In this document: piece by piece, positions 21,948 to 32,400 of the stretch
Layout of the letters: each line of letters begins with the position of its first letter
Position numbering within the stretch: the stretch's first letter is position 1
Assembly (NCBI GenBank): GCA_019096065.1
Contig: JAGUCH010000003.1
Coordinates: forward strand, 4,588,001 to 4,652,000
Length of the DNA stretch: 64,000 nucleotides
Source of the DNA: Paracyclopina nana
Lineage: Eukaryota; Arthropoda; Copepoda; Cyclopoida; Cyclopettidae
Reading direction: 5' to 3'
Notes under the pieces: model-generated
What the model saw: only the letters and a program-made list of their open reading frames with translations
Told to the model about the DNA's origin: nothing
Databases searched by the model: none
Program-made: the position numbers and the translations under genes

Positions 21948-23297
21948 ATGTTACTGAGGAAATCATTCATATTGGCGATGAACCCTAACTTTATTAGGCT
22001 CATGAGGATCTTGGGCAGGCCTGTCAGCCCTTTTTGTTGGCCTTCTCATCAGAAAATAGGCCACTGTGATTTTAAAATACTGCCCTGTTTCAGGGCCTTG
22101 TCTGGAATTGTAAGACAACCGAGTGACAAGACGCCAAAATGGGTACCAATAAGGTCAGCTTTTGGTGATTTCATGGCTGAAATTGAGAGGCTGAACACTG
22201 ATAATAATGAAGTAAGGAAAGTGCTCATGTTTATTTTGGAAGAAAACATCCTGATACGGCAAGAACAAGCTGCAATTGCCCATTTGAAGCTGGCCAAATC
22301 GAACGACAGATTCGTGGCACCCCGAGAGAAAAATCATGGCATGAATACAAGACTATTTACGCCTTTCAAGTTAGGCCCCACTTCCGAGGAGTTTCTCATT
22401 CTCAAGGCCAGAGATGAACTTATTGCTCAAGCTGGAGTGACGAACTACCAAAAATTGTGCAAAGATGTCTTTGATATCATGATCTTCTCCCAATGGGTGG
22501 GGAGCATCATTGGCTGTTATTTGTCCAAGTATTTGTCCACTCCAAGATATCCCCAGTTAGTATTTATGAAAGCGGCCAAAACTTCCTTGTTCAAAACGGG
22601 CGAATGGTCAGAAGAGGAAAATGAGTTCATTTTGAAACATCTGATTGCCAACAAGGGAAAGGCAAATAGGCAAGAGCTTCAAGACAGTTTGCAAAGGTCG
22701 AAGAATGACCTGTCATCCCAAATCAATTGGCTCCAAGAAAAACAGACACGGGTCAACTCTGGCAAATTTTCTTTGGAAGATGATATTGTCATGATGAGCT
22801 TTTTACTGAACGGCCAAAAGCCCAGAACGTTGGAAGAGTTTCAAAAGTTCAATTCGAACATCAAAAAGTGGACTCAATTATCTTGCCTTCTTGAGCGGAG
22901 TCAACATAGCCTTCGTTGTCATTGGGGTGGTGTCGTTGTACCCGCAATTCTCTCTCGCTTCCATGGTACGTTGGAGGTGGATTACAGGAAAGATTTCTTC
23001 ACATATCTCATCGAATCCAAAGTTGACTCCGGATCCTCCATAGATTGGGAGCAAGTGCTCAAGAAACTCCCAAGTTGTACCAAGGACAATTTACGTGGAT
23101 GTATCAGCACAATTAATAGTCCCCAAAATGTGCCATTGTATGAGCTGGCTGCCGGCTATCTGAAGAATTTGCGAAGCCCCAAGAAATCTTCTATTGACGC
23201 GAGATATGCCATTGCCAATGTTTTCGACGAGCTCATAGAAGTGAAGCCGTTAAGCATGGGTACAAAGAAAGTTCTGTCAAAATTTGGACTGTTGTAA
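21948..23297 (+). CDS. Myb/SANT-like repeat protein, function unknown
   Basis: A single-exon 449-aa ORF. I see two or three helix-rich modules of Myb/SANT type: residues 216-262 (GEWSEEENEFILKHL..), about 270-328 (GKFSLEDDIVMM.. ending RSQHSLRCHW) and possibly about 345-395 (SIDWEQVLKKLP). Conserved aromatic spacing and the SQHSLRCHW end resemble DNA-binding Myb domains of the TTF1/REB1 type. The N-terminus is basic and Ser/Arg-rich and could be a mitochondrial presequence; a second ATG at 21978 is an alternative start. Neighbours do not inform its role. The gene begins just outside the foldback element that ends at 21673. The domain call is tentative. Confidence 0.6.
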   Translation: MLLRKSFILAMNPNFIRLMRILGRPVSPFCWPSHQKIGHCDFKILPCFRALSGIVRQPSDKTPKWVPIRSAFGDFMAEIERLNTDNNEVRKVLMFILEENILIRQEQAAIAHLKLAKSNDRFVAPREKNHGMNTRLFTPFKLGPTSEEFLILKARDELIAQAGVTNYQKLCKDVFDIMIFSQWVGSIIGCYLSKYLSTPRYPQLVFMKAAKTSLFKTGEWSEEENEFILKHLIANKGKANRQELQDSLQRSKNDLSSQINWLQEKQTRVNSGKFSLEDDIVMMSFLLNGQKPRTLEEFQKFNSNIKKWTQLSCLLERSQHSLRCHWGGVVVPAILSRFHGTLEVDYRKDFFTYLIESKVDSGSSIDWEQVLKKLPSCTKDNLRGCISTINSPQNVPLYELAAGYLKNLRSPKKSSIDARYAIANVFDELIEVKPLSMGTKKVLSKFGLL

Positions 23298-23341
23298 AAT
23301 GACCCAGGTGGAAAAGACTAATGAAAATGGAGCGCGTTTAT

Positions 23342-23638
23342 TCAACAAGAGTTGAGCACAGAAATTGGTTTCGGCCTTAATTCATCCGAGCCAACAAACA
23401 CTTTAGAAACTTCCGGATTGTCCGTGCTCCTATGGTGTTGCCTTGGCTCTCCTTGAGGCTTTTTAAACACTGGACCTTCAACGTCAATTATTAGATATCT
23501 CTTTGACCTGAAAATAGCAGGAAAAAGTTGGGTCAGTTTCTAAATCGCAATCTTTCCTTCAATTGCTTACCTGATGTGGGCTGCATTGGCAAATGCAAGG
23601 AATGAAATGGCAAACACGAGAACGAAGATTTTTTTCAT
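23342..23638 (-). CDS. Small secreted peptide precursor (77 aa)
   Basis: Two exons, 23571-23638 and 23342-23507, separated by a 63-bp intron with GTAAGC and TATTTTCAG ends, give 77 aa in frame. Residues 1-20 form a strong signal peptide (MKKIFVLVFAISFLAFANA). After it comes AHIR-SKR, a dibasic-type cleavage site created exactly across the splice junction, then about 50 residues with a single Cys next to the stop (VLNSC). This could be a peptide hormone or a small extracellular protein; no family is recognised. A TATA-like TTATATAAAAC lies at about 23767. It is followed upstream by the lipocalin and CUB genes on the same strand, all encoding small secreted proteins. Confidence 0.65.
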
Positions 23639-23861
23639 TGTTAGCCTTCTCCTCATCAATGCGATCAACGAATGACAATTGGCGTGGCGTCCTTTTAATT
23701 GCATCATGATGCGCTTGGGCAACGCGGAAAGAGCAACGGAGCTTTCATTTTCGGCCACATTGACAGTTATATAAAACTAGATGTTGAAATATGAAAAAGG
23801 TTCCGAATAGATTTTTACTATATTTTGCTGCCTAATACAGAGCATGTGTCAGAATAATGGT

Positions 23862-24580
23862 TTAACTGGGAGGTGGTCCGGAAGGAGGTGGTGTAGCTAC
23901 GCATGCGGCTACTTGCTCGTAATCACATCCAGTGTGGTCAATCGTTTCGAAATCGGTACTTAGGCCGTTGCCAACAAAAGCTCCAAGTCCAGCATAAACA
24001 GCATTGTTGTCAATGTTAGCCACGTCTCGGAGGAGAATCCATGAGTATTCAAATGTAATGGGCCCCAGTTCCTTGCAGGAGTAGACTGAAGCATAGCTAT
24101 CATAATCTGTGCCAATCACCCAGTAATCTCCAGGGGGGGAGTTTGGGAAGAACACATTCAGGCTTCCTGGCTCGGCAGGATTTGGGGTGTTGGCAAAGCC
24201 GCAAATTTGATCATATGTTCCATTTGGAGTGACGGCAACGTTTCTCACAGTGATTCCAGCTGGTCCTAAAAAGCAAGTGTTGCAATTGCTTTGTATTTCG
24301 ATGCTCTTGCACAGGCTTTTTACCTGCTGATCCATATGTTGCTCTGACGCACGACGTCCCTGAAGGCTGGAAGAAGCTGGGGGTTCCAGAGTATTGAAAC
24401 CAGTCTCCAAGGTACTAAAAACGCATAATATAGTTAATAGTCCTCCCTTTGAGGAATGAAAACAACATCAATTCTTACCCTTGACGCATCAAAATTAGCG
24501 ACGGTTTGTGGTTTAGGTGGGCAACCTGCAAAAGTACCCAAAGTCAGACACGATAAAATAATGAAGCTATTCTTGGCCAT
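23862..24580 (-). CDS. Lipocalin (apolipoprotein D/crustacyanin-like)
   Basis: A secreted carrier of small hydrophobic molecules. Three exons, 24479-24580, 24324-24414 and 23862-24265, give 198 aa. Residues 1-18 form a signal peptide. The lipocalin signature NFDASRYLGDWFQ spans the first splice junction, which falls exactly between Arg and Tyr. Later landmarks are DYWVIGTDYDSYASVYSC and EYSWILLRD, the usual strand G-H and exit motifs, with paired cysteines for disulfides (the GCPP start, the C before VRATY, and YSC). The tail is proline-rich (PPPSGPPPS), which is unusual. Introns are 64 and 58 bp. A TATA element sits upstream. Confidence 0.88.
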
Positions 24581-24639
24581 GTTGAGGCAAAGTTCAAACT
24601 GGACTGGTTTCAGGTAAAAAATATCACTTGGCAACAGCT

Positions 24640-24653
24640 AGGTTATATAACCT
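24640..24653 (-). promoter_or_regulatory. TATA box of the lipocalin gene
   Basis: AGGTTATATAACCT, a perfect 14-bp palindrome containing TATATAA, about 60 bp upstream of the lipocalin ATG. It argues that the gene has its own promoter rather than being read through from the CUB gene. Confidence 0.55.
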
Positions 24654-24745
24654 GAGAACCAGTAATGAGAAGATTCTAGTTGTAACTGATTATAGTACGA
24701 TCCAGTATATCCCATTTAAAAATGAGAATTGGCCTTTGAGATTGC

Positions 24746-25422
24746 CTACCGGTACAATTTAAAAATACCTTGGGGTGGAGGTGGAGGAGGTGATGCAGGT
24801 GCGTATTGGCTAAATACCCAAATCCTGTATCCAGATCCGACTTCATTGTTTCTGTTGGGCGAAAAGTCCAGGAAAAGTATCTCCTTTTTGCTGGTGGCCT
24901 CAAAATGCAATATCTTCTTCTCTAGGTCTGGTCCAGCCACCTTAAACTTTTCTCTGCCCAAAGTGATTTTCAGATTGTCATCATCTGAGCCAAATGTCTG
25001 ATTGCCTAGATCGATTTTCTCAAAAAACAGGAACACGTCCCTGTTCCTTGGTACTTTGAGTTTGATATCACAGCTAATGCATAATGATTAGTGAGGTCAA
25101 CAGAGAAAATGTACTTTTTGGCCCAAATTAGAATTTACTTGGATCCTTTGGCATAAGGAGCTCCCCAAGGTCCAGGGGTAGCCAAAATCAGGGGATTGCT
25201 TGGGCTCAGGAGCCCAAAATTGTCTACTTTAATTAGTTTGGCATTCTTTTCGCACTCAAACTTTGTTGCAGCGGGCATTGGAAAGTCATTCTCGACTTCG
25301 ATCAAATTAAAAGCTGCAACCAAGCTCACCTAAAATAAAGCTGTTGAAAAGAACCACTCATGGTCAAATATGAACTAATAAGGTACTTGTAGGCCAAAAG
25401 CAGTCAGAAGCATGAACTTCAT
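24746..25422 (-). CDS. Secreted CUB-domain protein
   Basis: Three exons, 25387-25422, 25139-25329 and 24746-25073, with introns of 57 and 65 bp, give 184 aa. The first exon (MKFMLLTAFGLQ) plus the start of the second form a signal peptide. The rest looks like one CUB domain: an early Cys in KFECEKN, a second in SNCDIKLKV at the second splice junction, then DVFLFFEKIDLG, a DDDNLKITLG strand and a KKEILFLDFSPN strand. The end is PASPPPPPPQGIFKLYR. Fewer cysteines than a classic CUB domain, so the domain call is by pattern. The adjacent lipocalin also ends in a poly-Pro tail. Confidence 0.65.
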
Positions 25423-26446
25423 GGCTGCTGTAAAGTGTACTGAAAGGCTCCTGAAATAGATGCAATTTATATGCTTTTTCATGTGAAAATCTGTTACTCG
25501 ATAGCAACTATATAGCTACGCAGTTGTGCACATGTGGTCCAATATTTGAACATGAGCATATTACTTTTCTTAAGTAATCCGCCGTGTAGCTCTGAATGGT
25601 GAATCAGCTTTTAAAAGATGTCACTTGATTAAACCTTTATCTGAAGGAAAATGTTTTTATGAAAATAATAATCCTGCTGGAAGCTTCTACTTTGTACAAA
25701 TCAAGATACTGATTCAATGTAGACGAAGCATCTTGATGATATAATAGGCTAAATTGATCTTATTTAAATGAATGTATGTAATTTCTATGGTACGTGCTTA
25801 TAAAAACAGATTTAGTAAGTAAAAGTTACTTTTACTTTTATTATATTGACTTATGCCGATTCGTGGTTTATGGTCGATGAGCATGAAATGTACCCACTCC
25901 AGTGATAGAGAGGTACTTTCGTATTCAACTAGACAAGGCAGATTTTTCCAGAGAGCCTCGCTCAAAACTGCATACATATGATTATGATCTTAAAATATTT
26001 CCCACCTGCAATTTTAGGCCAAATGTGATTCAAATATACGAGACATATGTGTCAAGCTGGCTTATGTAACTGATAAACCTTGACCACGTTTATACAATGC
26101 CTAAAAGTGGGAAAATGGAAAAAATGTTCGGGTAATTAATGTACTTTCGTTGAAACCATGAACGCTGTTCATAATGTCTATGGGCTTTTCATACGTACCA
26201 GCACTTTATAAAATACAGTACGTTTATCTAGGGCAGTTGAGCAAGCAGCTCCACACTGAAAAAAATATATGTGACTTATATAATAATCAAGAAGTTTATT
26301 AACTGCTAACTGCGCATACATAGCAATTTTGCATCGCCGAGGACGAAATATCCTGGGAAATTGAATAATAATAATTTTTCATAATGGATCCGAAGCAATC
26401 ATTAACATGAATAATAATGCCGAAATGAAGCATTTACTGAAGATCA
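25423..26446. other. Intergenic, nothing recognised
   Basis: About 1 kb of AT-rich sequence between the CUB gene's 5' end and the cuticle protein's stop. ACTATATAGC near 25508 could be a TATA box for the CUB gene. No ORF or repeat that I can support. Confidence 0.4.
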
Positions 26447-29400
26447 TCAGACATTTTCCAAATTCTCAGACACGTTTTCCTCATCGGGAACAGTTCCATC
26501 AGCATTCATTGGCTGTGCTTGGATAGCATATTGAGTCTCCACGCCCGAAACGAGCATTTGAACGATTGCACGTCCCATTTTATTAAGGATTGGTCCATTG
26601 CCAATGGGCTGTAAAAGTGCACTTTTCAATTATTCATGGTCAGTCATGACAATAATCAAATTTCACCTCTGATATCATTTTCGTGACGCGATATCCATTT
26701 TCGTCCGCTTCGTACGCCACTGCAATAAATGCACGGGAAAGTTAGAGGCATTATTCTTGTGGTTGTGACCAGCAGCAGCAGAAGCAACATCTGCTCGCGG
26801 GAATTTCAACAGAAAAATTGCGAAAAATCAAGGTTCAATTGCGTATGACACCAGTAAAAAACGAAGGAGCTGCTCGCGGCTTATTAATGGTATTGGATCC
26901 TGGACTTCCCAAGATCCTACAACTATGGCGAGCCGGAATGAGCACAACTTGCTAGCTCAAAGTCAGTATCAAATCTGTTTCTTTATTGCAGTACTCGCGC
27001 TTATATATCTGTCGCACAAGGTTACGGCACTATCATAAGAGTGAGTGTTGTTAGGCGGAAGCAGGAAAAGAGTTAGTTGCGTAAAAGAGTAATTGCCAGG
27101 AAGTCAAAAGTACAATATCCCTCCCCATGGTAAAAAGATTTAGGTGGTGACGTTATTGGGAATTAGGTCATGGTCCTGATTTTTAGTTTGTCGGAAGAAA
27201 GTCATTACGCGGAAATTCTTGAAGGCGTAGGAGTAGACCAGGAGAACCAAAACTAGGGAGATGACAGCAACGATGGCAATGATGATTAACGTCTCATTCC
27301 AAGTTGTGACTGGTTCAAAATGGCTTTTGAGGAAAGCCAGAGAATGTGGGTCAGTTGGAGGTAAAGTGGAGTTGATCTGGTTTAGAGTCTTCAGAATGTC
27401 GTCTGGTGACATATTGTGACCAAGCTGGAGAATTGGGACATTCCATTTGTAGGTTTCCATGGTCTTCTCCACTCTGATTTCTATGCCCCCAAACAACGTG
27501 AAATGTGGAAGCTCAACATTGCAACCCTCTTCTAACTTGAAATGATGAAAGTGGTGTAGTTGGCTAGTTTTCGTGGTGCCATTGCTGCATGTCAGTTGGT
27601 AATAAGTTGGATCCTCCGTAAAAGCAGAAAACTCGTTGTTCCCAAATGGAAGGATGCAATCGGTAGCTTGCCGTATTGCCAGTTTACAAGTTTTTAAAGC
27701 TTGATTGTGGTCTGCAAGATAGAGGGACATTACGCAGGAAGGCTGATTTCTTTTGGCCAGATAGGATATATGGGGACAGATATAGTAGTCGTGCACCTTT
27801 TCACACATAGAGATGTCCGTGTGGGATAGCTCAAAGTGCGATCCGGATTCTTCGTGTAAGGCCAACATGTCATGTTCTGGATGAACTTCTACAGTTAGGC
27901 CTGGCGTGATTTCAATGGGGAAGGGCAAGTAGCGATAGAGTGTCAAAACCTGATCTTCATTGGTAAGTGGCACATGTACAAGTAGGTTAAATCCGTCCAC
28001 GTCAAAGATTATGGAGGTCTCAAGCTGGTATAGGTAATGGGGGTCAGTAACAATTGGCTGTAAACCCTTGTTGCGTGCCATCTTCGCGACCACTTTTAAG
28101 GAGCTGGAGGCCTCCTCGTAAGAGAGCAAGCCGTGGGCAAGTCTGTGACGGGCGCCGGCAGCTGCTGCAGCAACATACAAGTCAAGCTTATTTTCAATCA
28201 GACTAAGGATGTGATCAGATTGCATGGCTAGAACAGTGACTTCTATTTCTAGCTGGTTCTTGCTTACCAGGTTGGAAACCGCAGACAAGGCTTCTCTTAG
28301 TTTAGCAATGTCTACCCTGTTTAAGCGGACGTTTTCATTAGTCTTACCAAGGAGGTGTATTATCTTGTCTTGGCGGAAACCCAGCTTGTTGATGTTTCTG
28401 GAAAGGTTGTCCATCTTTCCTTGGTCAAGTAATCCGAATAGGGTTGATCCAATGCCCAGACCAGCGAGGCCTGCTAGGAGGACACCAAGGAACCGTTTCT
28501 GTCTGGGGCCCTGGTTGTTGTCTGAATAAAGCGTATAGAAGCTGACGACATCGTTGTACTTCAATTCCATTCGGCGAGTGCGTTCATTGACAAGATCTCT
28601 GAGAGTTTGGAGTACTGAGTCATTTGCTTTAGAAGTAGCGGCGCTTGAGATGAGGAGCTGGAGGTTCAGAGCAACTGAAAAGTATTCCTTGAGATTATGA
28701 AGATTGACATTTATGTAGATATGGCCATAATGGACCGAGACCATGGCTTTGCCAGCCCTTTGGAATCCATAGTGGGACCAGTCTGTATTGGAAGTTTTTG
28801 ACAACAGCTGAGTTGCGGGGTTTTGCGTTTCAGCCAATCCCCTCCCTGTGGCCACAAAGTCTGCTACAAGTTGCAGAGTGAGAAAGTACAGGTGTAGGTT
28901 CATTTCTTCTTCGTGTATTTCTTGTATTCAACTGGCCTGGAAGGTAAAACTGAATCTTGTATCTCGATATTCTTTGCAGCCGCAGCTCTACGGGTGGTAG
29001 CGGGTTGTTCGGTGGGAGCAGTAGCCTTCTTATAGGAACGGGCTTGGCGTTGGACTTCAGGGTCGAGGGGGACGACCAGGTTGCCTAGCTCGGTACCAAA
29101 ATCAGATAACGGTGAAATACCTTGCCGTAACCGCTGAAACAGCCCTGTAGGTTGATTATCAGTAGCAGATTCTGGGCTTGGTGGTTCCTCTTTAACGTTA
29201 GGCCGAGTGAGGTCAGTGGCAGACTCTTGATCAGTATCGGTTTTGATCGGGATGGGTTGCGGCGGAGGTGCCAGAGGGTTAAGAATGGTGATATCGTCGT
29301 CTTCAATCCTTATATAGCCAGACTTTGTTTCTGAGGCGTGCGTTTCATTTTCTTCTGCACGAGTTGCGACGTCTGGCTTTGGGTCGTCGGGCAAGGCGCT

Positions 29401-32400
29401 TGACTGAGTAGGCCCGGGCATGTTGGCTGCGGATTTGCAAATTCGCAACCTGTCTTTGTGCACATATCTTGTTTTCTTTGTCTGCATGTGTTGGATGAGC
29501 GCATTCTCATCTTGCAGACTCACAATAACATACATGCCTTCCCAAGGTGAATTAATTTTAGGGTTAATCTTGCGCAATTCAGGTCTGTGTAGCCACACTA
29601 GCATACCTTCCCTAAAGTCTTCTTGTTTTACCTTGGCATTGTGCTGTGCAGTGTACAACTCCTTGTAGTGAATGTTGTTTTCAGCGGCCACTCGTCGCGC
29701 AATTTGGAGACGTTTTCCAATTTCGTCTTTGTAGCTATCACCGTAATACTTGTGGTCTACCACATTTGGGTCCATGTATGGGGTCCTGGGGTGTACCCCG
29801 AACAGAAGAAAGAACGGGCTCATTTTTGTTGCTTTACTAACGCCCACATTGTAGCTCAGTTGCAATGCTGGTAACATTTCTTCCCAGTCAAGCGTCGAAT
29901 CCAAATCTAGCGTTTTCTGCAAATAGCTAATGATATGCTTGTTAATTACTTCAGCTGCGGCGTTAGTTTGGGGGTGTCTGGGGCTAGTTTTCTTCTTATC
30001 AATTTGCAGTAGCGAGAACAATTCATCATTTACCTTCGCTGTAAATTCCTTACCACCGTCGGTTACCAAAATGCATGGTGATCCATAGCGCGAAATCCAC
30101 CTGTTGAAAATGCCTCGGCTAACTGTCTCTGGAGTCTTGTCCGGCAATGCCACAAATTCGGCATATTTTGTGAAAGCATCCGTGATGACTAGGATAAACT
30201 TCTTTTGTCTACCTGACGTTCGTAGTGGTCCGAAGAGATCACAGTGCACTCGTTCAAACGGCCCTCTAGGTTGAGATAGCGGGTTTAAGGGAGTGTTGGG
30301 GTGTTTTGACTTTAGCTTGCTTTTGTCACATTTCCAGCATGAGTCAATGTATTCTTCCACGTCGGCCACCATATTCGGCCAGAAATATTGTTCTCGTATT
30401 CGTTCACAAGTTTTGTAAACTCCTTTATGGCCAACTGCAGCATGAGCAGCACTAATGATGTCAGCCTGGCATATAGCCGGTGCACAAATGACCCGGCGGC
30501 CTAGTTGTCCAATTGTTATCAGCAAGATGTCATCCTTGAGTTCACAATGTCTGGCATATCTATTCACAATTCGCTTCAGTTCGGGAGTAGATGGCGTTAA
30601 ATTGGTCTTGATCTTGGCGATCAGAGCAGAAAGCACCGTGTCTGAATTCTGCAGCTGCTTCATGACTTCCAAATCCTCTAAGGCTTCTGTAGAGACCCCA
30701 TACACACAGGCGTTGATTTGGCGCAAGGCCTTGGGCACATTTCTAGAACAAAAGTCAGCAGGATTTTTGTCACCTGGACAATATTGGACCGTAAATGAAT
30801 GCTGTATCATGAGGTCCTGGAGGCGAGAAAGAGTGCGAGTATGGGTCTTGTTGAGCTTCTCCAAGGGTTTGTGATCACTGTACAATGTGAACTTGGTTCC
30901 AGTAAGGTAGACGGCATAGTGTTCAATTGCAAAAGTGCAAGCCAATAGTTCAAGTAGATAAGGTGTGTAGGTCTTCTCGTGCTTTAGGAGACTAATTGAT
31001 GCAGAGCTGATTATCCTGGGCTCGTTGATTTGGTTCTGGGTCAAGACAGCGCCCAGTCCACCATCGATACTGTTGTCGACAGTGCCTTGGGAAGCATCCA
31101 CATATAAATGGTAGTCGAGCTCGGGCTTGGGGTAAGCCAACACAGGCTCACTACACAAAAGCTCCTTCAATTTCTGAAAAGATTGTAAGGCTTGAGGGGG
31201 CAGAGGGCCAGAGCGCCAGCTTGAGTCTTTGCAGGTTAACTGTGATAACGCGTGTGAGTGCTTGCTAAACCTTGGAATGCAGGACCGAAAGAAATTGCAT
31301 AGTCCCAGAAATTGTCTTATCTCACGGACAGTAGTAGGTGGAGGAGCGTCTTCTATGGCTTGTAATTTCCTTTTGTTGGGTTGGTAACCCGTGGGTGTTA
31401 AGGTGAAGCCTAGATAAGTGCACTCAGTAGTTCCAAAGGAACACTTGGGGAGGTTGATTTTCAGATTTGCTCTCCGAAGCCGCGCAAAGCATTCCTCCAA
31501 ACCTGCAATCATGTCTTTGTGATCAGTTCCCTTGACTAGAATATCATCTAAATATAGCAAAACTCGCTTGGGAGTTAGGTGTTCAAACACTTTCATCATC
31601 ATACGTTGAAATGATAGGGGCATGTTGCAAAGTCCAAACGGTGCCCTGCAGTATTGAAATTGGCCTCTTCCAGGGATAGTAAAAGCGGTCAAATGTTTGG
31701 ACGATTCATCCATTTGCATTTGGTGAAAACCATTGCGGAGGTCTAATTGTGAGAAAAGTTGGGTTCCTGACCTTCCAATGTCATCGATGCATTCGGAGAT
31801 GAGTGGGAGGCGATAGCTTGATGGCTCTGTTTTGGCATTCAGGCCTCTATAATCAATCACTGGTCTCCAGCCTGTCTGTCCATCTGGTAATTTTCTTGGG
31901 ACACAGAATATTGAGGAATTCCATTCGAGTCAGATGGCTCAATGATTCCCATTTTAAGCCATTCGTCAACACTTTCACTGATGTGCTCTAAATGTTTCTG
32001 AGGGATCGGAAATTGTTTGTTGAACACTGGGTTCTTGTTAGTCAGATTGATCTTGTGCTTCATTAGGGTACATTTACCCAAGTCATATTCTGAAATGGAA
32101 ATAACGTCAGAATTGTTTAAGAGCAGTTTTAAATAATTCTGACGCTCATTAGGAGTCAAGTGGTCAAGTCTGGCATGCTTGTTAATATACTCCTTCACCA
32201 TGGGATCATGCCTAGGAGGCTGTCCCGAAGTAGAAATGCTGGAAACACAAGCAAATGCATCATTAAACGGTACAAAATCTGATAAATCAATGTTGACGAG
32301 TTCACCAATTTTTAGCCCCTTCTTCAGTGTAGCGGGCTCCAATCCAGGGTTGGTGATTTTCACAGTAGCGATTCCAAAGTCGTCTGTTCGAAGAAGGCAG

